Origin: Alphaproteobacteria bacterium
GTDB lineage: Bacteria > Pseudomonadota > Alphaproteobacteria > ATCC43930 > CGMCC-115725
Reading direction: 5' to 3'
Length of the DNA stretch: 5,060 nt
NCBI GenBank assembly: GCA_005884825.1
Contig: VAZT01000659.1
Location: forward strand, 1-5,060
This document shows positions 1-5,060 of this stretch, piece by piece. How positions within the stretch are numbered: the first letter of the stretch is position 1; each line of letters starts with the position of its first letter. A program made the translations under genes and the position numbers. The notes beneath the pieces are model-generated. The model worked only from the letters and a program-made list of their open reading frames with translations. It ran no database searches and was not told the DNA's origin.

Positions 1-4
1 GGCG

Positions 5-1114
5 ATGCTCCTAGGTACGCTCACTGCGTCGATCGGCGGAGGTAGGGCCGGGGCCGTGGGGCTCTCCGCGGGGGCAATCCTTGCGATACTCGCGGAACGC
101 GTTGACGTCGGGAAACAAAGCACCGGGATAGTCGCTGTTGTTAGCGACGACGATGCGAGTCGCCAGTTCACGTATGGACGACCTGACACATCCGACAATA
201 GACCTCTCGACGGTTCGACGGTCTTCGAAATCGGCTCAATCACTAAAGTCCTAACCGCTCTGCTTTTGGCAGATATGGTCGAGCATGGAGAGGTCGCGTT
301 TGTTGACCCAGTCGCGAAGTATTTGCCCGACTCGGTGCGAGTTCCTGAATTTCACGGCAAAGCGATTACCCTGATTGATCTTGCCAGCTATACCTCCGGC
401 TTGCCACGCATGCCGGACAACATTATTTCTAAGGACCCGCTTAATCCTTTTGCCGATTATACAACAGAACAGCTCTACTCCTTTTTGTCGAGTTGCGTAC
501 TGAAATTCGAACCGGGAACGCACATCGAGTATTCGAACGTCGCGTTTGCCTTGCTCGGCGTCGCAATCGCAGCCTGTGCGGGCAAGAGCTACGAGCAGTT
601 ATTGATCGAGAGAATTTGTGAGCCGCTTGGTCTCCACGATACCCGAATTTCGCTCACACCCAGCATGAGTTCGCGGATCGCACAAGGTCACGACCCGAAC
701 CTTGAACGCCGGCCGTTATGGGATTTGGGAGCGCTGGCTGCTGCCGGAGCGGTGCGTTCTACCGCCAATGACCTGACGGTTTTTCTTGAGGCATGTCTAG
801 GACGGCGGCGAACCTCGCTGGGGTCGGCGCTGGGCAAGCTGTTGGAGGTCCGCAAACCTTACGATGAGCACGGGTTAGCTGTCGGGCTCGGCTGGTTTAT
901 TTCCAGCGGGTATGGTGATCAGATCGTTTGGAAGGACGGCGGAAGCGGTGGTTTCGCTGCGTACGTCGGCTTCTCGCCAGCCGGCCGCCGAGGCTCGATT
1001 GTGCTCTCGAACGCAGCTAATTGGCACTATCTCGACGATATAGGGATGCATTTGATCGACCCAGATTTCCCGCTATTGAATTTGATCGACCCAGATTTCC
1101 CGCTATTGAAATAG
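5..1114 (+). CDS. Serine hydrolase of the beta-lactamase / AmpC-AmpH (class C penicillin-binding) family
   Basis: The 369-residue product has the catalytic signatures of serine beta-lactamase-fold enzymes. These are S78-I-T-K81 (acylated serine plus general-base lysine) after FEIG, Y176-S-N178 in the second motif, and a third-motif region WKDGGSGGF at 309-317. TSGLPRMPDN at 130-139 is typical of the AmpH-like D-alanyl-D-alanine carboxypeptidase/endopeptidase and esterase branch. Such enzymes usually act on peptidoglycan peptides or ester substrates in the periplasm; real beta-lactamase activity cannot be read from the sequence. K310 occupies the position that is often His in relatives. The frame stays open upstream of the ATG at position 5 and no classic signal peptide is visible, so the true start may lie left of the window. 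The C-terminus DDIGMHLIDPDFPLLK matches the family's usual ending, but its last ten residues are duplicated. The gene is more AT-rich than its neighbours, which suggests a different origin. The substrate is unknown. Confidence 0.88.
   Translation: MLLGTLTASIGGGRAGAVGLSAGAILAILAERVDVGKQSTGIVAVVSDDDASRQFTYGRPDTSDNRPLDGSTVFEIGSITKVLTALLLADMVEHGEVAFVDPVAKYLPDSVRVPEFHGKAITLIDLASYTSGLPRMPDNIISKDPLNPFADYTTEQLYSFLSSCVLKFEPGTHIEYSNVAFALLGVAIAACAGKSYEQLLIERICEPLGLHDTRISLTPSMSSRIAQGHDPNLERRPLWDLGALAAAGAVRSTANDLTVFLEACLGRRRTSLGSALGKLLEVRKPYDEHGLAVGLGWFISSGYGDQIVWKDGGSGGFAAYVGFSPAGRRGSIVLSNAANWHYLDDIGMHLIDPDFPLLNLIDPDFPLLK
1051..1110 (+). repeat. Perfect 30-bp tandem duplication at the 3' end of the serine hydrolase gene
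   Basis: Bases 1051-1080 and 1081-1110 are identical; the period-30 match also includes the base at 1050. The unit is ten codons long, so the frame and the TAG stop at 1112-1114 are kept. The protein therefore ends in two copies of the ten-residue tail IDPDFPLL, the first leading into N and the second into K. The perfect identity points to a recent slippage or unequal-recombination event, or to an assembly artefact. Confidence 0.97.
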
Positions 1115-1242
1115 CTGTGTCTTGGGGACCTGCTGCTCGAGTTCAGGGGCATGGCAGCAAAAGGGGCCGGGTGCATCTCGGGATGGACACTGACTCGCGC
1201 TACCATTACCGCATCGAACGGTCGTGCGATCGGACAGCCAGC

Positions 1243-1536
1243 CTAGCTGCGCCGCTGCCATTGGCGCGGGTCACGCCTGCTGTGGAAGCAGGCGATCACG
1301 TGCACCGTCTCGTCCATGACCCGAAAGAACAGCGCATACGGAAATCGTCGGCACCGAGCGCGGCGGACGTCTCTATAGACAACAGGGAAGTGCTGTGGCG
1401 CCGCAGCAATCTGTTCGACGACCCTCTCGACTTCCGCAGTAAAACGAGCGGCCAGTTCCGCATCCCGGGCGCTATACCAATCGCGCGCCTCGATCAGTTC
1501 GGCCCGTGCAGCGGAACCAAAGACGACCGACGGCAC
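1243..1536 (-). CDS. Type II toxin-antitoxin system toxin, RelE/ParE family
   Basis: This is a 97-residue basic protein with the RelE/ParE fold pattern. Two N-terminal helices (about 8-45) include the AELIEARDWY and FTAEVERVVEQIA segments. P47 and a beta-sheet core follow with FPVVYRDVRRARCRRFPYALFFRV (50-73), and the C-terminal strand is VHVIACFHSRRDPRQW (78-93). The FPY.L.F and HSRRDP.W signatures are typical of plasmid and chromosomal ParE-like toxins. Members either cleave ribosome-bound mRNA (RelE) or poison DNA gyrase (ParE); the sequence alone does not decide which. The start is GTG at 1536-1534, just 2 nt after the TGA of the antitoxin, with no clear Shine-Dalgarno sequence. Translational coupling to the antitoxin is therefore likely. 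The length is normal and the reading frame intact, so it is probably functional. It converges on the serine hydrolase gene. Confidence 0.9.
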   Translation of the reverse strand: MPSVVFGSAARAELIEARDWYSARDAELAARFTAEVERVVEQIAAAPQHFPVVYRDVRRARCRRFPYALFFRVMDETVHVIACFHSRRDPRQWQRRS

Positions 1537-1538
1537 GG

Positions 1539-1751
1539 TCAGCGCCGTTGTCGAAGCTCGGCCTTAAGCTGGTCCCACGAAATGCTGTGTTCCCGGTCCT
1601 GATCGAAATCTGCGATGCGCCGGTCGAGCTCGGCTCGCTGCGCGTCGGTCACGGGTATGTCCTTATCTTCAAGGCTCTCCCAGAGGTCCTCGATCAAATC
1701 GAGCCGCTGGCGCGGCGTGAGCCGAGCCAGCGCTGGCGCGAGATCATTCAT
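1539..1751 (-). CDS. Addiction-module antitoxin, CHP02574 family
   Basis: With the start at ATG 1751-1749 the product is 70 residues, the usual size for this family of putative addiction-module components. The hallmark segment is LTPRQRLDLIEDLWESL (11-27), followed by a Pro/Thr turn (P33-V-T35), AQRAELDRRIADF (37-49) and the conserved SW..LKAELR end (58-67). Proteins of this family are small, acidic to amphipathic helical partners that neutralise RelE/ParE toxins by direct binding. Many lack an obvious DNA-binding domain, so autoregulation is uncertain. The gene is first in a two-gene operon with the toxin. Longer in-frame starts exist at ATG 1763, 1832 and 1835. None has a good ribosome-binding site, and the extra residues do not look like the family, so I prefer 1751 (or 1763). 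Confidence 0.88.
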   Translation of the reverse strand: MNDLAPALARLTPRQRLDLIEDLWESLEDKDIPVTDAQRAELDRRIADFDQDREHSISWDQLKAELRQRR

Positions 1752-1904
1752 GTGGTACAGCATGGTGAGCGCAAGCGCGTCCGTCAATTCGCCTTCCGAC
1801 CAGCGCGCAGGGCGCCACACCCTGGACGGCATCATCGCGGAACGCCGGGCGCCATCAAATCGGTATGGCAGGCGGCTTTGTCAGGATTGGCAAGCCTCGG
1901 TGTA

Positions 1905-2421
1905 GAGGGGCTCGCCGTCCAGGCGCGGACCGCGGTCGCCTTGCTCGACGCGCTCGGCATCGCGCGGGCGCACTGGGTCGGCAACTCGCAGGGCGGGCAG
2001 TCGGCGATGGTGGCGGCCATCGCCCACCCCGAGCGGGTCAGCAAGTTCGTGATGGGCGGCTCGCATATCGGCACCGGCGGCGACCGCTACCTCGCACATC
2101 GACGACGAGAGCTTAGTGACCGACGAGCTGGTGGACTACATCCACCGCGCGCACACCTGGTCACAAGAGTTTATCGAAGCGCGTCGGCAATCGGTCAGCC
2201 TGCCGCACGACTACACGCCAGACCTCCCCGGCATCCAGGCCCCGGTCCTCTTGATCCATGGGCGCTACGACCGGATGGTGCCCTTCGAGGTCTCGATCGC
2301 GATCCTCAACCACATTGCCGACTCGCGCCTGGTATTGCTCAACAACTGCGGCCACCGGCCGCCCTTCGAGAAGCCCGCCGAGTGGACCGCACAGGTCCTC
2401 GCGTTCCTCAAGGGCTATTGA
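1905..2421 (+). pseudogene. Decayed alpha/beta hydrolase (meta-cleavage-product hydrolase type), 5'-truncated and internally disrupted
   Basis: Two pieces of one alpha/beta hydrolase lie in different frames. The first (about 1905-2090) reads EGLAVQARTAVALLDALGI and contains the nucleophile elbow G-N-S-Q-G-G, with Ser at 1986-1988, then HPERVSKFVMGGSHIGTGGDRYL. The second (about 2095-2421) reads HIDDESLVTDELVDYIHRAH, then the acid-residue strand HGRYDRMVPF (Asp at 2269-2271) and the catalytic His in NCGHRPPFEKP (2353-2355), and ends FLKGY-stop. This order and the TDELV lid segment resemble BphD/MhpC-type C-C bond hydrolases of aromatic meta-cleavage pathways. About 90 N-terminal residues, including the oxyanion-hole HG motif, are absent. 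Between GGDRYL and HIDDE the family normally has some 30 more residues, so the break looks like a deletion that also shifts frame. The gene cannot make an active enzyme. An intact downstream fragment could start at GTG 2116, but it would lack the serine. Confidence 0.82.
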
Positions 2422-2426
2422 GGTTC

Positions 2427-2472
2427 GATCGATAGGGCGGGTGGAGCGCAGAGGCTGGGCAAGAATTTTCGT
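2427..2472 (+). repeat. Left terminal inverted repeat of the IS (IRL)
   Basis: The inner part, 2451-2472, pairs with the reverse complement of 4145-4165: eight bases GAGGCTGG, a one-base insertion (G), nine bases CAAGAATTT, then CG with flanking mismatches. The outer part, 2427-2450, matches the reverse complement of 4166-4189 at 15 of 24 positions without gaps by hand alignment, including GATCG at the tip and GGCGG. The outer part may be element DNA or part of a palindromic target. Confidence 0.72.
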
Positions 2473-2486
2473 CGTCCGCGACGCGG

Positions 2487-2503
2487 GGGAATGTACGATT
2501 CCC
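2487..2503 (+). promoter_or_regulatory. Leader hairpin over the likely ribosome-binding site of the transposase
   Basis: GGGAAT (2487-2492) and ATTCCC (2498-2503) form a perfect 6-bp stem with a 5-nt loop that ends 3 nt before the ATG at 2507. The left arm holds the only purine-rich Shine-Dalgarno-like stretch (2485-2491), which is also rather far from the start. A second hairpin directly upstream, CGTCG (2470-2474) with CGACG (2479-2483) and a 4-nt loop, touches the inner edge of IRL. Together they could limit translation of transposase from read-through transcripts, a strategy known from other insertion sequences. This function is an inference. Confidence 0.4.
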
Positions 2504-2506
2504 AGT

Positions 2507-4132
2507 ATGACGACGCACCGCACCTACAAGTCGGGTCAGAGCCGCGATCAGGCAAGTTTCCTGCCGCCGTGTCTGGAGGATTACGTCGGCCAGGACAATT
2601 CGGTTCGTGCCATTGATGCCTATGTCGATTCGCTCGACCTGAACGAACTCGATTTCCGCGATGTCGGATCGGACGGCGGCGCCGGTCAGCCGCCTTATGA
2701 TCCGGCCGATCTCCTAAAGCTCTATCTGTACGGCTATCTCCACCAGGTGCGCTCGTCGCGCCGGCTGGAACGCGAGGCGCGGCGCAATGTCGAGCTGATG
2801 TGGCTGTTGCGCGGCCTGGTGCCCGGCTATCGCACGATCGCCAATTTCCGCAAGGACAACGCTGCCGGGCTGACGGCGGCAAACCGGGATTTTGTGCTGC
2901 TCGCCCGCAGCCTCGACCTGCTGGGCGGCGCGCTGGTGGCGATCGACGGTGCGTTCTTCCACGGCGATGCCAGCAAGGCCAGCATCCGGACCGAAAAGCG
3001 GCTGCAGCAGCAGATGGCGGCGGTGGACCGCAGCATCGCGGAATACAATGCCGCGGTGGCGACCAACGACAAGGCGGAGGAGGCTGCAGCTGCAGTAGTA
3101 GCGCCGGGAAAGCCGCTCTCGGGTGAGGACATCGCGCAAAAACTTGCCGCCCTGCGCCAGCGGCGGGCGGCGGCGGCGACCGATTTGGCAAAGCTTGCCG
3201 AAAGCGGCGATGGCCAGATCTCGCGCACCGACCCGGACGCCCGGCTGTTGGCCAAGCACGGGCAGATCGTGGCCGGCTACAACGTGCAGATCGCGGTTGA
3301 CGACAAGCACAAGCTGATCGTCGCCAGCGAGGTGGTGAACGAGGGCAACGACACCGGCCAACTCTACGCGATGGCCCAGGCGGCCAAAGCGGCCCTCGGC
3401 GTCGCAGCGCTCACCGCGGTCGCCGACGCCGGCTACGATAATGGCGAAACGCTGAAGGCGTGCGAGGGTGACGCGATCACGGCCTATGTTCCGCCGCCCG
3501 ATCGCGGCCAGCGGCTGAAGGCGCAGGACCGGTTCAGCATCGCGGACTTCCGCTATGACACCGGGGCCGATGTCTATCGCTGTCCGGCCGGCTCGGAGCT
3601 GCGGCCGATGCACGGCCAAAAGCGTCAGGCCAGCGGCAAGATGGCGATCCGCTATGCCAGTCGTCGTTCGGTCTGCCGGGTGTGTCCGCTGCGGGCGCGC
3701 TGTCTTGCCGGCAAGGGTGAGCGGCGCGAGATCGAACGCTGGGCGGATGAGGACGTGATCGAGCGGCACCGGGCCCGCATGCGGGCCGCTGGCGAGGACA
3801 TGATGCGCCGCCGCAAGGCGTTGGCCGAACACCCGTTTGGCACGCTCAAATGCCGCGCCGGATACCGCCATTTTCTGGTGCGCGGGTTCGACAAGGTGCG
3901 CGGCGAATGGAGCCTGATGGCGCTGTGTTATAATTTCAGCCGAGTGCTGCGCATTATCGGTCTCGACCGGTGGAGAGCGCAGCTCGCCCGGCGCGCCGGC
4001 AAACCGCTCCGCAGGCTGGCTGTCGCCCTTCTGCGGGCCTATTGCCGGGTCAGCCGCTACACCGCCGCGCTTCGGCAAGCTTCACGCGCTCCCATCCGAG
4101 TGCCGCCGCTGGCCCTCGGATTCCCGCAATAA
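2507..4132 (+). CDS. IS1182-family DDE transposase
   Basis: The product is a full-length 541-residue transposase that catalyses excision and insertion of the surrounding IS. The start ATG 2507 gives MTTHRTYKSGQSRDQASFLPP, the usual beginning for this family; the upstream in-frame extension is the hydrolase region read out of frame. The N-terminal DUF772-type domain runs over about 60-120 (PPYDPADLLKLYLYGYLHQ, then RTIANFRKDN). The RNase-H-like catalytic core has D147 (AIDGAFFHG), D307 (ADAGYDNGE) and E441 (AEHPFGTLK), a complete DDE triad. An Ala/Gln/Lys-rich, probably helical or coiled-coil insertion lies between the first two acids (about 164-232). A Cys-rich stretch, YRCPAG and later C..CPLRARC, resembles a zinc-binding knuckle. 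The conserved helix W.L.ALCYNFSRVLRI follows E441. No frameshift or stop is seen, so it is probably active. Long antisense frames inside it are GC-rich shadows. Confidence 0.93.
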   Translation: MTTHRTYKSGQSRDQASFLPPCLEDYVGQDNSVRAIDAYVDSLDLNELDFRDVGSDGGAGQPPYDPADLLKLYLYGYLHQVRSSRRLEREARRNVELMWLLRGLVPGYRTIANFRKDNAAGLTAANRDFVLLARSLDLLGGALVAIDGAFFHGDASKASIRTEKRLQQQMAAVDRSIAEYNAAVATNDKAEEAAAAVVAPGKPLSGEDIAQKLAALRQRRAAAATDLAKLAESGDGQISRTDPDARLLAKHGQIVAGYNVQIAVDDKHKLIVASEVVNEGNDTGQLYAMAQAAKAALGVAALTAVADAGYDNGETLKACEGDAITAYVPPPDRGQRLKAQDRFSIADFRYDTGADVYRCPAGSELRPMHGQKRQASGKMAIRYASRRSVCRVCPLRARCLAGKGERREIERWADEDVIERHRARMRAAGEDMMRRRKALAEHPFGTLKCRAGYRHFLVRGFDKVRGEWSLMALCYNFSRVLRIIGLDRWRAQLARRAGKPLRRLAVALLRAYCRVSRYTAALRQASRAPIRVPPLALGFPQ

Positions 4133-4144
4133 TGACATGTCGCA

Positions 4145-4189
4145 GCGGAAATTCTTGCCAGCCTCGCGGCGCCTTCCGCCATCCCGATC
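4145..4189 (-). repeat. Right terminal inverted repeat of the IS (IRR)
   Basis: It lies 12 bp after the transposase TAA. Its reverse complement begins with GATCGGGATGGCGG (outer part) and continues to GAGGCTGGCAAGAATTTCCG (4146-4165), matching the left end apart from a one-base indel and a few substitutions. The outer 24 bases match IRL at 15 positions. Outside it I see no copy of the sequence that precedes IRL, so no target duplication can be called. Confidence 0.72.
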
Positions 4190-4295
4190 ATGCCCTCACG
4201 TGACCCAGTTTCTTGTCGGCTCAGTACGACGCTCGATCCGCGTTGAACGGGACTTGCGGGGCTCCGTGTGGGAGGGGGCGAAAAGGCACCGTCGA

Positions 4296-5060
4296 CTACA
4301 GAAATTCGCGGACCAGATCGAGAAAGGAGTCGAGCCGGTCATGGTGAACCCAATGGCCGGCATTTTCGATCGAGACGACTTGAGCGTTGCGGAAGTGGCG
4401 CACCCGTCCGTCCGTCACCGGGTCGGATGCCCAGCTCTCCTTGCCGTAGACGAGGAGGGTCGGGCACTCGATGCGCTGCCACAGCTCCTCGATCTCGGCA
4501 ACCGTCATCTCGTAAGGCGGGTCGGCCCGGACGTACTTGTCGAATTTCGAGCTGTAGGTGCCGTCCTCGTTCTGATTTACCCCGTATTGCGTGAGATGCC
4601 GCGCCTGTTCCGGTGAGAGATGCCGGTTTGCTTCCTGCATGCGCTTGAAGGCGTCCTCGATGGAGGAATAACGCCGCGGCAGCCGACCGGAAAGGGCGCG
4701 CTGTTCGCTGATCCAAGCTTGCATACGTTCTGCGACGCCGCGGCTCGATCGCTCGACGCGCCGCCTCGGTGATGCGCCCAGTCCTTCGATCGCGATCAAT
4801 CGTCGAACGTGATCGGGATAAATGCCGGCGTAGCGCAGCGTGATCATGCCGCCGAGGGAGTGAGCGATGATGCTGACCGGCGCGAGTTCCTGTTGGTGGA
4901 TCAGCTGAGCCAGATCGTAGACGTAACCGGCGATCGAATAATTGCCGTCGGGCGACCATTGGCTGTCGCCGTGGCCGCGCAAATCGGGCGCGAGGACGTG
5001 CCAATCCCGGCCCAGCGCAGTGGCGACCCAGTCCCAGTTGCGGCAGTGATCCCGCCCGCC
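4296..5060 (-). CDS. Alpha/beta hydrolase fold protein (N-terminus outside the window)
   Basis: The frame is open to the right edge, and 254 residues are visible (numbered here from the edge). It starts in the oxyanion-hole motif as GGRDHCRNWDWVA (1-13), presumably HGGRDHC in full, so only about 30 residues are missing. Next come VLAPDLRGHGDS (22-33), the nucleophile elbow AHSLGG with S68, a helical cap at about 100-190, the acid region LLVYGKESWASDP (candidate acids E208 or D213), and the catalytic H236 in ENAGHWVHH. It ends DLVREFL-TAG. All catalytic elements are present, so it is probably a functional soluble hydrolase related to epoxide, haloacid, lactone or meta-cleavage hydrolases; the substrate cannot be told. 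It points toward the IS and shares no operon with visible genes. A TTG at 4982 could be read as a start, but it sits inside the conserved DLRGHG motif and is not a real one. Confidence 0.9.
   Translation of the reverse strand, partial: GGRDHCRNWDWVATALGRDWHVLAPDLRGHGDSQWSPDGNYSIAGYVYDLAQLIHQQELAPVSIIAHSLGGMITLRYAGIYPDHVRRLIAIEGLGASPRRRVERSSRGVAERMQAWISEQRALSGRLPRRYSSIEDAFKRMQEANRHLSPEQARHLTQYGVNQNEDGTYSSKFDKYVRADPPYEMTVAEIEELWQRIECPTLLVYGKESWASDPVTDGRVRHFRNAQVVSIENAGHWVHHDRLDSFLDLVREFL

Larger units (their letters stand above)
2427..4189 (+). mobile_element. IS1182-family insertion sequence, apparently complete
   Basis: A single intact DDE transposase is bracketed by inverted repeats. The strong core of the repeats lies at 2451-2472 and 4145-4165 (GAGGCTGG, then CAAGAATTT). 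Weaker symmetry continues outward in register to 2427 and 4189. The length is about 1.76 kb with the outer ends, or about 1.72 kb if the element ends at the core; both suit the IS1182 family. I see no convincing target-site duplication at either pair of ends. The element begins 5-30 bp after the stop codon of the broken hydrolase and lies in the same orientation, so read-through transcription into it is possible. The exact termini are uncertain. Confidence 0.8.

Noticed and set aside
1115..1242. A terminator or small RNA between the convergent serine hydrolase and toxin genes
   Set aside because: I found no stable GC-rich stem followed by a T-run on either strand, and no conserved motif I recognise.
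1021..1602. Plus-strand frame of 193 codons over the 3' end of the serine hydrolase and the toxin
   Set aside because: It shows no family resemblance and lies antisense to a clear ParE-type toxin; the repeated DRPRFPAIE segment is only the 30-bp duplication in another frame.
1782..1787. TTGACG on the minus strand upstream of the antitoxin as a -35 box
   Set aside because: No acceptable -10 element is found at 16-18 bp spacing, so a promoter cannot be supported.
1506..2435. A single 309-codon plus-strand frame from 1506 through the hydrolase region
   Set aside because: Its first 130 codons are antisense to the toxin-antitoxin genes and its last 110 are out of frame with the hydrolase; only the middle part (about 1905-2090) is real hydrolase sequence.
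2714..4078. A 454-codon open frame on the minus strand inside the transposase gene
   Set aside because: It is the antisense shadow of a GC-rich gene: no recognisable domain, and the plus strand carries the full DDE transposase motifs.
4196..4203. Palindrome TCACGTGA just right of the IS as an operator
   Set aside because: An isolated 8-bp palindrome with no extended symmetry and no nearby promoter is expected by chance.
4190..4295. A gene or array in the spacer between the IS and the right-hand hydrolase
   Set aside because: No open frame with family resemblance, no repeats and no terminator hairpin could be seen.

Overview
The window looks like accessory DNA from a GC-rich proteobacterium, most likely an alphaproteobacterium of the Rhizobiales or Sphingomonadales kind. 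I infer this from the strong G/C bias at third codon positions, the IS1182-type transposase, the CHP02574/ParE toxin-antitoxin pair and two aromatic-degradation-style alpha/beta hydrolases. No 16S rRNA or other diagnostic housekeeping gene is present, so the taxon is an inference.

Layout from left to right. (1) 5-1114 (+): an AmpC/AmpH-like serine beta-lactamase-family hydrolase. It is visibly more AT-rich than the rest, and its last codons carry a perfect in-frame 30-bp tandem duplication. (2) 1115-1242: a short gap between two convergent genes, with nothing I can name. (3) 1243-1751 (-): a compact type II toxin-antitoxin operon, with a CHP02574-type antitoxin followed after 2 nt by a RelE/ParE-type toxin that starts with GTG. 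(4) About 1752-1904: a junction zone with no recognisable gene. (5) 1905-2421 (+): the remains of a meta-cleavage-product-type alpha/beta hydrolase. Its N-terminal third is missing, and a second lesion near 2085-2100 combines a frame change with an apparent internal deletion. (6) About 2427-4189: an apparently complete IS1182-family insertion sequence with one intact transposase (2507-4132), long imperfect terminal inverted repeats, and two small hairpins in the leader, one of them over the likely ribosome-binding site. (7) 4190-4295: a short spacer. (8) 4296-5060 (-): a second, apparently intact alpha/beta hydrolase whose N-terminus lies beyond the right edge.

The genes do not form one pathway. 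The picture is a patchwork: catabolic hydrolase genes were broken or flanked by an IS and a toxin-antitoxin cassette. The most informative features are the scars: the truncated and internally deleted hydrolase, the tandem duplication at the end of the first gene, and the symmetry around the IS ends. I found no convincing evidence of a new multi-gene system.
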